Assembly (NCBI RefSeq): GCF_012726195.1
Contig: NZ_JAASAF010000010.1
Span: 124,001-188,000, forward strand
From: Rhodococcus sp. HNM0563
GTDB taxonomy: Bacteria > Actinomycetota > Actinomycetes > Mycobacteriales > Mycobacteriaceae
DNA length: 64,000 nucleotides
Reading direction: 5' to 3'
Position numbers and translations under genes: made by a program. Under the pieces are notes generated by a model. That model made no database searches. It was not told the DNA's origin and saw only the letters and a program-made list of their open reading frames with translations. Of this stretch, positions 55,438 through 63,417 are shown piece by piece. Each line of letters starts with the position of its first letter. Position 1 is the stretch's first letter.

Positions 55438-58400
55438 GCAGCGCCCGTTTCCGCCCGGCGCGTGCCGGCATCATCAACCTGTGGGACTACCGCGACCAGG
55501 AGTTCTCGTTCGCGGATGGACGTCTGGTGCTGCGCGGCCCGAACGGCTCAGGGAAGACCAAGGCCCTCGAGGTGCTGTTTCCGTTCGTGCTGGACGGGCG
55601 CATCGAGCCTCGCCGGTTGAACCCGTTCGCCGGTGAGGAACGCACGATGCGCTCGAATCTGCTGTACCAGGGACAGGAGAGCGCGCATTCGTATGTGTGG
55701 ATGGAGTTCAGCCGCGGGCAGCGTGACGATCCGGAGGCGGTCACGGTCGGGATCGGGATGCGCGCGACGAAGGGCAACGACAAGGTCACGCGCTGGCATT
55801 TCGTGGTGGACGGACGGGTCGGTGTCGATTTCTCGCTGTTGGATGACGAGGATCGGCCGCTGACCAAGAAGCAGCTGATCGACCAGGTCGGTGCCGATGC
55901 GATCACCGAGCGGCCGATCGAGTACCGGGCGGCGATCGATGCCCGGATGTTCGGGCTCGGGGCGCAGCGCTACGACCAGCTGATCAATCTGATCCTGACG
56001 TTGCGGCGTCCGCAGCTGGCGAAGAATCTGGATCCGAAGGGACTGTCGCAGGCGCTGACCGATGGGTTGCGGCCGCTCGACGACGAGCTGGTCGTCGAGG
56101 CTGCCCGCTCGTTCTCCGACATGGAGGAGGTGGCCCGCACGCTGGAGTCGCTCGCCGCCGCCGATGATGCGGCGCAGCGGTTCGTCGCTGTCTATTCGAG
56201 GTATGTGCGGCAGCAGGCGCGGGTCGCGGTGGAGCAGGTGTCGGGGCGGCTCGAGGCCGTCGACGCCGCGGTTCTCGCGTTGCGGCAGGCCGCCACCACC
56301 CAGCAGGAGGCCACTGCCGCGCGCACCGAGTCGGGGGAACTACTCACGGGGGCCGAGCGGGAGCTCGAGCAGGCTCGGACGACGCTCGAGGCGTTGCAGC
56401 GGTCGAGCGCGTACGAGGGTAAGCAGCAACTCGACGATCTCGCGTCGGTGGTGGCCAATCTCGAGCGCACCACGGCCGCGCAGACGGAGAACGCTGCGCG
56501 GGCGCAGACCTCGATGGCCGACCGGCGAGGTGAGCTCACTCGTGCCGAGGAAATGTTGACGGCCGCGACCGCGGCGCGGCGCCGTGCCGAGGATGCGATG
56601 CAGGACGCGGCCGGGGATGCGTCGATCACGTGGCCGGGTGTGGAGCACCTCGACCGGACGGATCGGCTGGTCGCGGCGATCGAGGCGAACGCCGAGGAAC
56701 GCGACGGTGATGTGCGGGCGGTGCGCAGCGCGTTGTCGAGGGTCGAGGGTGCGGCGGCGGCGCGCACGCGGGCCGAGGCGGCGGCGACGCGCAGTCGCGG
56801 TCAGCGCGACACCGCGTTGGCTGCGGTGGAGGCCGCGGAGACCGTCGTGGAACTGGCCCGCGGCGACGCGGCGAGCGAATTGCGTCGTTGGTGGGCCGAG
56901 CACATGGGCGATTTCGGGACCGTGGGGTTGTCGGCTGGGGTGTTCGAGGCGCTCGATGCGGCGTTCGGGGGGGTCGGTGAGGACGACGCGATCGCGCCGG
57001 CCGCGGTGCTGGCCGAGCACATCGGTCCCGTCGTCGAGGAGATCCGGTTCCGGCGGCGCGCCATGGGTTCGGAGATCGACGCGCTCGGGGTGCGGATCGG
57101 TGAGCTCGAGCAGGAACGTGCCGCGGTGGCGGCGGAGCGGGACGACGCTCCCCCACCGTTCCCGGCTCGGTGCGGGTCGCGGGACGGCTGGGACGGCGCC
57201 CCGTTGTGGCAGCTCGTGCGGTTCCGGGACGAGGTGTCCGCGGACGAGGCTGGGGGTGTCGAGGCGGCGTTGCAGGCGGCGAATCTGCTCGACGGATGGC
57301 TCGTCGGCGGCGAGGGCGCGGTGCCGGATCTGGAGTCGGAGCAGGTGCTGGTGGCGTTGCCGCCCGAGCAGCGACCGGCCGGTCGAACCCTGGCGGATGT
57401 TCTGGTGCCCGAATCGGATACATCGGTGCCCGAGGCGCGGGTCGCGGAGGTGCTGGCGTCGATCGCGTTGACGGCCGACCTGGATTCCGGTCTGGGGGTA
57501 GCGGTGGATACGCGCGGGGGCTATCGGCAGGGTGTGCAGCTCGGCCGGCATGTGAAGGACCATGCGGAGTTCATCGGGGCGACAGCACGGGCGCGACGAC
57601 GACAGCGCCGGATCGCCGAACTCGACGCGAGCATCACCGAGGTCCGCGCCGAGGCGCAGTCCCTGCGTGAGGAGGAGCAGGCGCTCGGGGGGAGGCTCGA
57701 CGCCCTCGACCGTGCGGTGAAGGCACTTCCCCGCACGGGTGCGGTGCTTGCGGCGCTGCGGAAGGTCACCGAGTGTGCGGGTGCGTTGCGTACCGCGCAG
57801 GAATCGGCGGCGGCGGCCGATCGGGATCTCGATCAGGCGATCGCTGATGCGGCGGTCAAGGAACAGCAGTTGCGTGCGGAGTCGGCGCGGCATCGCACCC
57901 CGCTGACCGCCGTCGAACTGGATAGTCTCGATGCCGCGATCCGGCATTTCCGGACACAAGGTCAGGCGCTGCTGCGTGCGTTGCGGGAGCAGGCGAATGC
58001 CGCCGAACGTGTGCGGGAGGCGCAGTCGCGGCACGACGAGGCCCGGGTCGCGGCGGACGACGCCGCCGAACGTTCCGTCGAGGCCGCCGAATCGCTGGCA
58101 CATCAGCAGCAGCGGCTGGAGACGTTGCGGGAGTCGATCGGGGCGAGCGCCGAGCGCATCGATGCGGAACTCGCGGATGCCCGTGGGCGCATCGAGTCGG
58201 CGAAGGCAGCCGAGCGGGCAGCCCGGAACGCTTTCCAGTCGGCACTCGAGCAGATCGGCAAGGCCGAGGCGGCACATACGGCTGCGGAGCAGACGTTGCG
58301 GTCGGCGCTGGTGGAATGTCAAAGCGATGCCCGCAAGTTGGCGCCGTTCGCGCACCGCGACCTGTTGGCGTTGCTCGACGTGCACAGCGAGCGGGCGTGG

Positions 58401-59603
58401 CCGGCGAGTGAAGCGGCGTGGCTCGATGTCGATCACCTGGTCTACCGGATCCGGCATTCCTCGGCAGTGGACGGTGCTGCCGTCGAGACGATGCCCGTCG
58501 AGGTGATGGCATTGTTCCGCTCGTTGGAGACGGCGACGGAGTCGGTGTCGACCGGGGAATCAGCGCGCAAGTCGACCGGATCGGCATTGACGTCCGCGTT
58601 GCAGGATTTCGATGCCGAGCTCGCGCGGGGACGCGACTATCGGCTGACCTGGGACGCCCCCGACGGGGTGACCGTGGTGCAGGTGCAAGACGAGCAGGGC
58701 TACAGCTCGGTCGGTCGGTTCGCGGCGCGCATTGCGCAGGCCAGACAGGAGCAGGAGGCGTTGCTCACCGATTCGGAGCGGCGCATCCTCGAAGACGCGC
58801 TGTTGACCGGGTTGTCGCAGCAGATCCACGAACGCACCGTCGACGCCCGCGATCTGATCGGGCGGATGGGCAGCGAGATGCGGCAGCGACACATGTCGTC
58901 GGGCACCACGATCGGGGTGCATTGGGTGCTTGCCGACCATCTCGATGAACAGGCGCGGGCGGTGTGCAAGTTGCTGGACCGGGATGCGTCGGTGTTGTCG
59001 CCGGAGGACCTGGCGGGGATCCGGGCGCATTTCGCGTCGCGGATCCGCGCCGAACGCGCGGCGCATCCGGAGCGGTCGTACCCGGAGATCCTCGCGTCGA
59101 CGCTGGATTATCGGCGGTGGCGGGTGTTCTCGTTCAGCCTCATCGGTGCCGATGGGAGCGAGGACCGGTTGACGCCGGCGCGTCATTCGGCGTTGTCCGG
59201 TGGTGAGCAGTCGGTGTCGCTGCATCTGCCGTTGTTCGCGGCGGCGCACGTGATGCTCGATTCGGCCGATCCGCACGCCCCCAGGTTGTTGGCGTTGGAC
59301 GAGGCGTTCGCCGGTGTCGATGACACCGGTCGCAGCGAATTGTTGGGCCTGTGTGTGCAGTTCGATCTGGATTTGTTCATGACCGGTTTCGATCTGTGGA
59401 TCACCTACGCGGGGGTGCCGGGATGCGCGCACTACGATCTGTCGCATTCGGTGGCCGAGCACACGGTCGCGGCGACGCTGCTGGTGTGGTCCGGTGGTGA
59501 GTTGCTGGCCGAGCACGACGGGTCGGATCTGGCGTCGGCGTTGGGGTCGCCGGGGACGCGGCGGGTGAGGCAGCCGGTGGAGGGGTCGTTGGAATTCGTC
59601 TGA
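55434..59603 (+). CDS. jetC: Wadjet type II SMC-like ATPase JetC (TIGR02680)
   Basis: 1389 residues, normal for TIGR02680. Head halves: N-terminal FRPARAGIINLWDYRDQEF and Walker A RGPNGSGKTKALEVLFPF (GPNGSGKT 35-42); C-terminal LSGGEQSVSLHL signature and Walker B RLLALDEAFAGVDD. Between about 240 and 1080 lie two long coiled coils (Ala/Glu/Arg heptads) around a hinge with RCGSRDGWDGAPLWQLVRF and LLDGWLVGGEGAVPD. It also contains the conserved RMGSEMRQRHMSSGTTIGVHWVL near the head. ATP binding closes the head and drives DNA loop extrusion. ATG overlaps the jetB stop. All ATPase motifs are intact, so the motor looks functional; the expected next gene, jetD, is absent. Confidence 0.92.
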   Translation: MSSARFRPARAGIINLWDYRDQEFSFADGRLVLRGPNGSGKTKALEVLFPFVLDGRIEPRRLNPFAGEERTMRSNLLYQGQESAHSYVWMEFSRGQRDDPEAVTVGIGMRATKGNDKVTRWHFVVDGRVGVDFSLLDDEDRPLTKKQLIDQVGADAITERPIEYRAAIDARMFGLGAQRYDQLINLILTLRRPQLAKNLDPKGLSQALTDGLRPLDDELVVEAARSFSDMEEVARTLESLAAADDAAQRFVAVYSRYVRQQARVAVEQVSGRLEAVDAAVLALRQAATTQQEATAARTESGELLTGAERELEQARTTLEALQRSSAYEGKQQLDDLASVVANLERTTAAQTENAARAQTSMADRRGELTRAEEMLTAATAARRRAEDAMQDAAGDASITWPGVEHLDRTDRLVAAIEANAEERDGDVRAVRSALSRVEGAAAARTRAEAAATRSRGQRDTALAAVEAAETVVELARGDAASELRRWWAEHMGDFGTVGLSAGVFEALDAAFGGVGEDDAIAPAAVLAEHIGPVVEEIRFRRRAMGSEIDALGVRIGELEQERAAVAAERDDAPPPFPARCGSRDGWDGAPLWQLVRFRDEVSADEAGGVEAALQAANLLDGWLVGGEGAVPDLESEQVLVALPPEQRPAGRTLADVLVPESDTSVPEARVAEVLASIALTADLDSGLGVAVDTRGGYRQGVQLGRHVKDHAEFIGATARARRRQRRIAELDASITEVRAEAQSLREEEQALGGRLDALDRAVKALPRTGAVLAALRKVTECAGALRTAQESAAAADRDLDQAIADAAVKEQQLRAESARHRTPLTAVELDSLDAAIRHFRTQGQALLRALREQANAAERVREAQSRHDEARVAADDAAERSVEAAESLAHQQQRLETLRESIGASAERIDAELADARGRIESAKAAERAARNAFQSALEQIGKAEAAHTAAEQTLRSALVECQSDARKLAPFAHRDLLALLDVHSERAWPASEAAWLDVDHLVYRIRHSSAVDGAAVETMPVEVMALFRSLETATESVSTGESARKSTGSALTSALQDFDAELARGRDYRLTWDAPDGVTVVQVQDEQGYSSVGRFAARIAQARQEQEALLTDSERRILEDALLTGLSQQIHERTVDARDLIGRMGSEMRQRHMSSGTTIGVHWVLADHLDEQARAVCKLLDRDASVLSPEDLAGIRAHFASRIRAERAAHPERSYPEILASTLDYRRWRVFSFSLIGADGSEDRLTPARHSALSGGEQSVSLHLPLFAAAHVMLDSADPHAPRLLALDEAFAGVDDTGRSELLGLCVQFDLDLFMTGFDLWITYAGVPGCAHYDLSHSVAEHTVAATLLVWSGGELLAEHDGSDLASALGSPGTRRVRQPVEGSLEFV

Positions 59604-59774
59604 TCGGCGCGGGATTCGAGGCAGGTCTATGTGTGTGACCTTCAGTGATAAGTGGCCGCATTCCCACAACTGGGATGGGCTGGTCTGCCGCTCGCCCCGG
59701 GCGTCTCGCCGTCACGTGTAGGACGGAGCCTGGTTCCGGTTTCCGCCGCGGTGTAACGCATCGCTACCGAATGT
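59604..59774. other. Gap where jetD would be expected
   Basis: 171 bp between the convergent stops of jetC and the disrupted gene. Every plus-strand frame closes quickly after TGA at 59601-59603, and no Toprim/DUF2399-like sequence is seen. Only a minor TCCCA-CAAC-TGGGA hairpin (59662-59675) is present. It may simply terminate both units. Confidence 0.6.
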
Positions 59775-61254
59775 TCACGGCATGACGGTGACATCGAGGA
59801 CCATCCCGGACTCCTCGGGACGGGTCACATAACCGAGACCGGCGAGATGCTCGTTCTCGAAGCAAGCCCTGATCGTCTCTGCACCGAGGTCCGCAAGCAT
59901 GTGCGTGATGCGGTGTGCGAGTTGGGCGGTGACGATATCCGGGGTTCCGGGCACCGTTTCGAGGACGTCCAGGTGCGCGGAGGTCTCGCCGGACCAGTGC
60001 GCTGCGGCGTGCCCGAGATACGGATTACCGATGCCGTTGTTCACGGAAGCCTGCACCCAGGCTGCGAGTACACCCGATTTCTTCCATTCGCGCGGGCGGT
60101 CGATGCGGAGCCCGACGTCAGCGAGCCACGCCCCGGAGTGTTCGTGCAGCGGAACCGTGCTGACCCAGTACTCCTGACGGGTCGTGCGGGTGTCCGGACC
60201 CGAGATGTAGAGGGTGTCACCTTCGCGGCGCCGTGTGCCGTGTGCCGTGAATCAGCAGACCCGTGCGCAATTCCTCTTGCCATCGCGCCATCACAGCGGC
60301 GGCGAGAGCGACGGGAGTGTGCCAGGGCGGACCTGCGAGGTCGTTGCCGGTCTGCGGTGGTCGCATGTCCAGGGCGAAGGTGTTCAGGTTGCGGGCCCAC
60401 CGGAAGTGGACCACCGCACGGTCACGTTCGACATGAAGCCGGACCGGGCGGAACTGCTTGGTGATCGTGCCTCGGACCCGGATCCCGTCGCGCAATGCGC
60501 GTACGGTCGCGGCCGCGGTGTCGGTGAGTTCGCCGAGGGGTAGGCCGGTGACGTCGAGTCGCCAACCGCCGTCGGGTTCGGTGTCGGGATGGCGGATCCC
60601 GTCGGTCGGCGCGTACGGGCCGACCCGGGCGATGTGTGCCAGCAGTGCGGTCGACGCCGGATCCGGATCGAGTTTGCGGGCGTCGGTGACTTTCGGCCAC
60701 ACCCGGTTCCAGACGATGTTGTCCGGGGCCAGCAGCGCGCTACCGTCCGATGCGAGGAACACCACGAAGAGGGGCTGGGTGTACGCCATGTCGGTGTGCA
60801 TCCGCGGGTCCACATCGGTACGGCGGATCACTTCGTACGCATAATCCGACCACTGCCGGCCGAGCAGGGCACGTGCCCAGGCTTCGCATTCGGTGGCGGG
60901 CATGGTGTGCACCAGGTCGGATTTGGCTGATCGGCGGTCGGGGTACCGATCGGAATAGCCCTCCACGTGGATGCGCACGCACACCGGCGCCGCACCAGGA
61001 GGGAAAGATCCCAACTCGTCGGCATCCTGACAGCTGTGGCGGACGTGGATCCGCAGGTGCGGCGTGGTCAACGACGGCCCCTCGACGGGGCGGCTGTCGA
61101 CCAGAGCCGATTGATGATGTGGAGTTTCTCCGGTGGCCACGAGGCGGCGGAGCGTCTCGCGATGGTCCGCGATGCGGTCGGCGAACCGGGTGGTGAGCTG
61201 TTCGGTCATGGCGGCGCGGTCGAGGGCGCCGTCGGACTCAGTAGGCGGAGTCAT
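59775..61254 (-). pseudogene. Unknown protein gene split by a 7-bp tandem repeat (frameshift)
   Basis: Frame 1 runs from ATG 61254 to TGA at 60217 (345 residues). It contains LRIHVRHSCQDADELG, ALLGRQWSDYAYEVI, TQPLFVVFLASDGSALLAPDN and VHFRWARNLNTFALDMRP, and ends LIHGTRHTAPRR. A second protein-like frame, with no start codon, picks up at once: REGDTLYISGPDTRTTRQEY, WLADVGLRIDRPREWKKSGV, HRITHMLADLGAETIRACFE, ending at 59775. The join lies on a 7-bp repeat (60230-60249). Removing one unit fuses the halves exactly as LIHGTR-RREGDTLYISG, giving 490 residues. So it is a frameshifted gene, a phase-variable gene, or a sequencing error. No family recognised. It faces the jetABC operon. Confidence 0.75.
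60230..60249. repeat. 7-bp tandem repeat (2.9 copies) causing a frameshift
   Basis: GCCGTGT-GCCGTGT-GCCGTG on the plus strand (ACGGCAC units on the coding strand). Gain or loss of one 7-bp unit moves the reading frame by one base. The present copy number takes the coding strand to TGA at 60219-60217; one unit fewer restores a 490-residue frame. Confidence 0.85.
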
Positions 61255-61556
61255 TCTTTCGACGAAGTGTCGGCATGGGCCCACAGTAACGCACCGTGCG
61301 AGAGGCCGGTGGTTGCGCAAGGCCGGCTGTGTGTCCGACCCGAGGACAATCTTGATCGCCCCATTCCTGGGAAAACGTCCCGCCGAGCACCTCGACCCGG
61401 GCGGCCTGGTCTCACTCCACAGGACACGTGGATTGCCGTCCGCATCCGTCCCGACGAAGTTACCGGGTCGGATTTCGCAGGAAGCGATGAGCTTCGAACG
61501 CTCACCACCTCATGCACACGCGGTACCCTCCGAAAGCGGATGCCGCGTGGCGCAAA
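61255..61556. other. Non-coding stretch, possible gene remnant
   Basis: No supported gene. One plus-strand frame (about 61420-61550) reads protein-like for 40 residues (TWIAVRIRPDEVTGSDFAG, then SDELRTLTTSCTRGTLRKR) but has no credible start or ribosome site and dissolves into antisense of the next gene. This could be a decayed fragment of a lost gene. The promoter of the disrupted gene should be in the left part. Confidence 0.3.
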
Positions 61557-61904
61557 CTATCGAGGAGGCCCGCTTTCGCGTTCAGTAACCGTGATCGATC
61601 CGCCACCCGCCACTGGCGGCATGTCGTTCGGATTCTGTCCGGCCGCAGCATCCCGGGCGAACTCTTCGTATGTTTCGGGTTCGCCATCTTCGAGGAACGG
61701 GTCTTCAACCGACGGATCATAGTCTTCTTCAGGCAAAGGCTCGTCGCTCGGAGCAGGTCCTTTCGGGCTGGTCATGGTGGTAGTTCCTTCCTGACTGGCC
61801 GAGTCGTTGGTGCCGGTAGCGACACGATTCGCTACCACCGCGCCTCCTGCGATCGCGGTAACGACCAGTACACCGGCCACCAGATATTCGGCTTCCCGCT
61901 TCAC
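61557..61904 (-). CDS. Small single-pass membrane protein, unknown function
   Basis: About 115 residues. Short basic start (VKREAEY), one membrane helix (LVAGVLVVTAIAGGAVVANRVA, about 7-28), then an acidic, Pro-rich, probably disordered outer part (PSDEPLPEEDYDPSVEDPFL, DGEPETYEEFARDAAAGQNP). No known domain. Start chosen at GTG 61904, with GGGAGAG close upstream; GTG at 61919 is also in frame. Looks like a tethered acidic peptide; no partner evident. Confidence 0.6.
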   Translation of the reverse strand: MKREAEYLVAGVLVVTAIAGGAVVANRVATGTNDSASQEGTTTMTSPKGPAPSDEPLPEEDYDPSVEDPFLEDGEPETYEEFARDAAAGQNPNDMPPVAGGGSITVTERESGPPR

Positions 61905-62139
61905 ATTCTCTCCCAACACATACTCGCTCAGTCCATGCGAACACCTGCGCGACCTCGGCCGCCAACTGGCCAGGCCGAAAGTGCAGGTCGGAATGCGCCC
62001 CTACCGCCAGCCCGAGCACGCCGGCCAGCCAGATCCGGTCAGGCTGTCGGCAATAGTAGGGAGGCTCCCGGTCTGGTGCCTGACGCCGTGGAGGGTCGGA
62101 GTGCAGTGGCCGGCGACGACTATGGGAAATACTAGGCCC

Positions 62140-62712
62140 GTGACGAGCCGAGGAATAGTGCGCAGCTGGAACCTCGAACGCATGCAGGGTGTGATCGACG
62201 GAAACGATGTCCCCGGGGGTTGCCTTGTGCGGTTCGCTGCGGTGGCGGTCGACGGGTTTCCTGCCCTGCACCCAGGTGATCAGGTCGAGTTCGAATGGCA
62301 TCGTCTCGGTAGACCGGAATCGGGTTACGTCTTTGAATGCACCAGAGCGTGGCCTGTGGGGTCTCATCCTGTTGTCCGAAGTGGGCGGCCGTTCCGGGCC
62401 GGGTTGTGGCGGATGAACGCTGACGGGAGCGCCGAGGGAGTGTCGGTCGGGTCTTCTGAGCAGGCTCCGCCTGCCCTCACCACAGGTGGGCACACGACCG
62501 GCGTCGTCCGAACGTGGAACGACGAGGACGGGTGGGGAGTGATCGATTCTCCGCAGACTCCTGGCGGGTGCTGGGCGCACTTCAGTCACATCGTCGACGA
62601 CGGATTCCGAACCGTCGAAGTTGGTGCCGTGGTCGCCTTCGAATGGCAGCAGGTCACCGATCAGGACGGTTACCGGTACTGCGCGATCCGAGTCGAGCAA
62701 GACCGAACCTGA
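62140..62712 (+). CDS. Protein with two cold-shock-like domains in tandem
   Basis: About 190 residues. Two repeats of an OB-type cold-shock domain: GIVRSWNLERMQGVIDGNDV with GGCLVRFAAVAVDGF and GDQVEFEWHR; then GVVRTWNDEDGWGVIDSPQT with GGCWAHFSHIVDDGF and GAVVAFEWQQV. The second keeps the RNP-1-like WGVI and HFSH aromatic/His nucleic-acid face; the first has MQGVI and VRFAAV, losing several aromatics, so it probably binds weakly. Likely a single-stranded nucleic acid binder. The start is uncertain: GTG at 62140 or ATG at 62122. It converges on the next gene, 18 bp away. Confidence 0.7.
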   Translation: MTSRGIVRSWNLERMQGVIDGNDVPGGCLVRFAAVAVDGFPALHPGDQVEFEWHRLGRPESGYVFECTRAWPVGSHPVVRSGRPFRAGLWRMNADGSAEGVSVGSSEQAPPALTTGGHTTGVVRTWNDEDGWGVIDSPQTPGGCWAHFSHIVDDGFRTVEVGAVVAFEWQQVTDQDGYRYCAIRVEQDRT

Positions 62713-62730
62713 CTATCCCAATAATTCCCC

Positions 62731-63174
62731 TCATGTGCCGATCTCCCACTCTGGGTACCGTGCCGGCGGAAGAAAATCCGGGCGCCCGATCCGGATCGGG
62801 GAGACCGGATGATCATCGCTGCGGTGAACCCGGATGACGGCGGGGTGCGCGATCCACTCACAGGCCCACAGCTCGGCCAGCCGGTGGATCGGTGGGTCCG
62901 GTACCTGTTCGTCGTCGACAGTGACATGGACGGTGGTTTCGGGTGCCGCAGTACCGACGACTGCCCACCAGGTCGGATGGGGGGCATCGCCGGGAAAGAC
63001 TTCGCCGAAGGCGGTCACCGCGGTGTAGTCCGGTTCCCTCCAGATCGACACGCCTTGCTGTTCGGCCTCGTAGAGGATCTCCAGTGCGTCCTCCGCGGCG
63101 ACGAGAATCCTGCCGTCCTCGCGGTGCTGGAGCACCATGCGGGAGACGGGAAGGACGAGACGGTCGATGCGCAT
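62731..63174 (-). CDS. Hypothetical protein
   Basis: 147 residues, no recognised family. A soluble-looking protein with Trp and Pro scattered through it (SIWREPDYTAVTAFGEVFPG, HPTWWAVVGTAAPETTVHVT, LWACEWIAHPAVIRVH). No signal peptide or membrane helix. GAGGAAG lies before the ATG at 63174. It appears to be the last of three minus-strand genes beginning with the lipoprotein at the window edge. Confidence 0.6.
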   Translation of the reverse strand: MRIDRLVLPVSRMVLQHREDGRILVAAEDALEILYEAEQQGVSIWREPDYTAVTAFGEVFPGDAPHPTWWAVVGTAAPETTVHVTVDDEQVPDPPIHRLAELWACEWIAHPAVIRVHRSDDHPVSPIRIGRPDFLPPARYPEWEIGT

Positions 63175-63185
63175 CGGGCTTCCTC

Positions 63186-63410
63186 TCAGGATCGGCGGAA
63201 GTGTTCACCCGAGGAAACCAGGGACCTGACCCCACCGCTCGACGGCCACAGGGTAGTGGAACATCTCTTCCCAAGGGACAGCGTGCCTGTGCAGTCCCTG
63301 AACTGATGTTCTACGTCGTGGACGATGTCTTCGACGGAACCGATTCGTGTCGCCACGAGCTGTCCGTCGTCCGTGCGCGCGCCGTCATTCCCAGGCATCG
63401 TCGCCACCAC
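63186..63410 (-). CDS. Small hypothetical ORF
   Basis: 74 residues from GTG 63410, seven bases after the stop of the lipoprotein gene and 11 bases before the next start, which fits an operon. The N-terminal half (MPGNDGARTDDGQLVATRIG, SVEDIVHDVEHQFRD) looks coding; the second half is less convincing and may be out of the original frame. No family recognised. Confidence 0.35.
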   Translation of the reverse strand: MVATMPGNDGARTDDGQLVATRIGSVEDIVHDVEHQFRDCTGTLSLGKRCSTTLWPSSGGVRSLVSSGEHFRRS

Positions 63411-63417
63411 CCTTGAA

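Noticed and set aside
60041-60400. Separate downstream gene starting at the GTGA overlap with the first frame of the disrupted gene
   Set aside because: That frame gives Ser/Thr/Arg-rich sequence without pattern, whereas the other frame gives clear protein-like sequence and is joined by removing one 7-bp unit.
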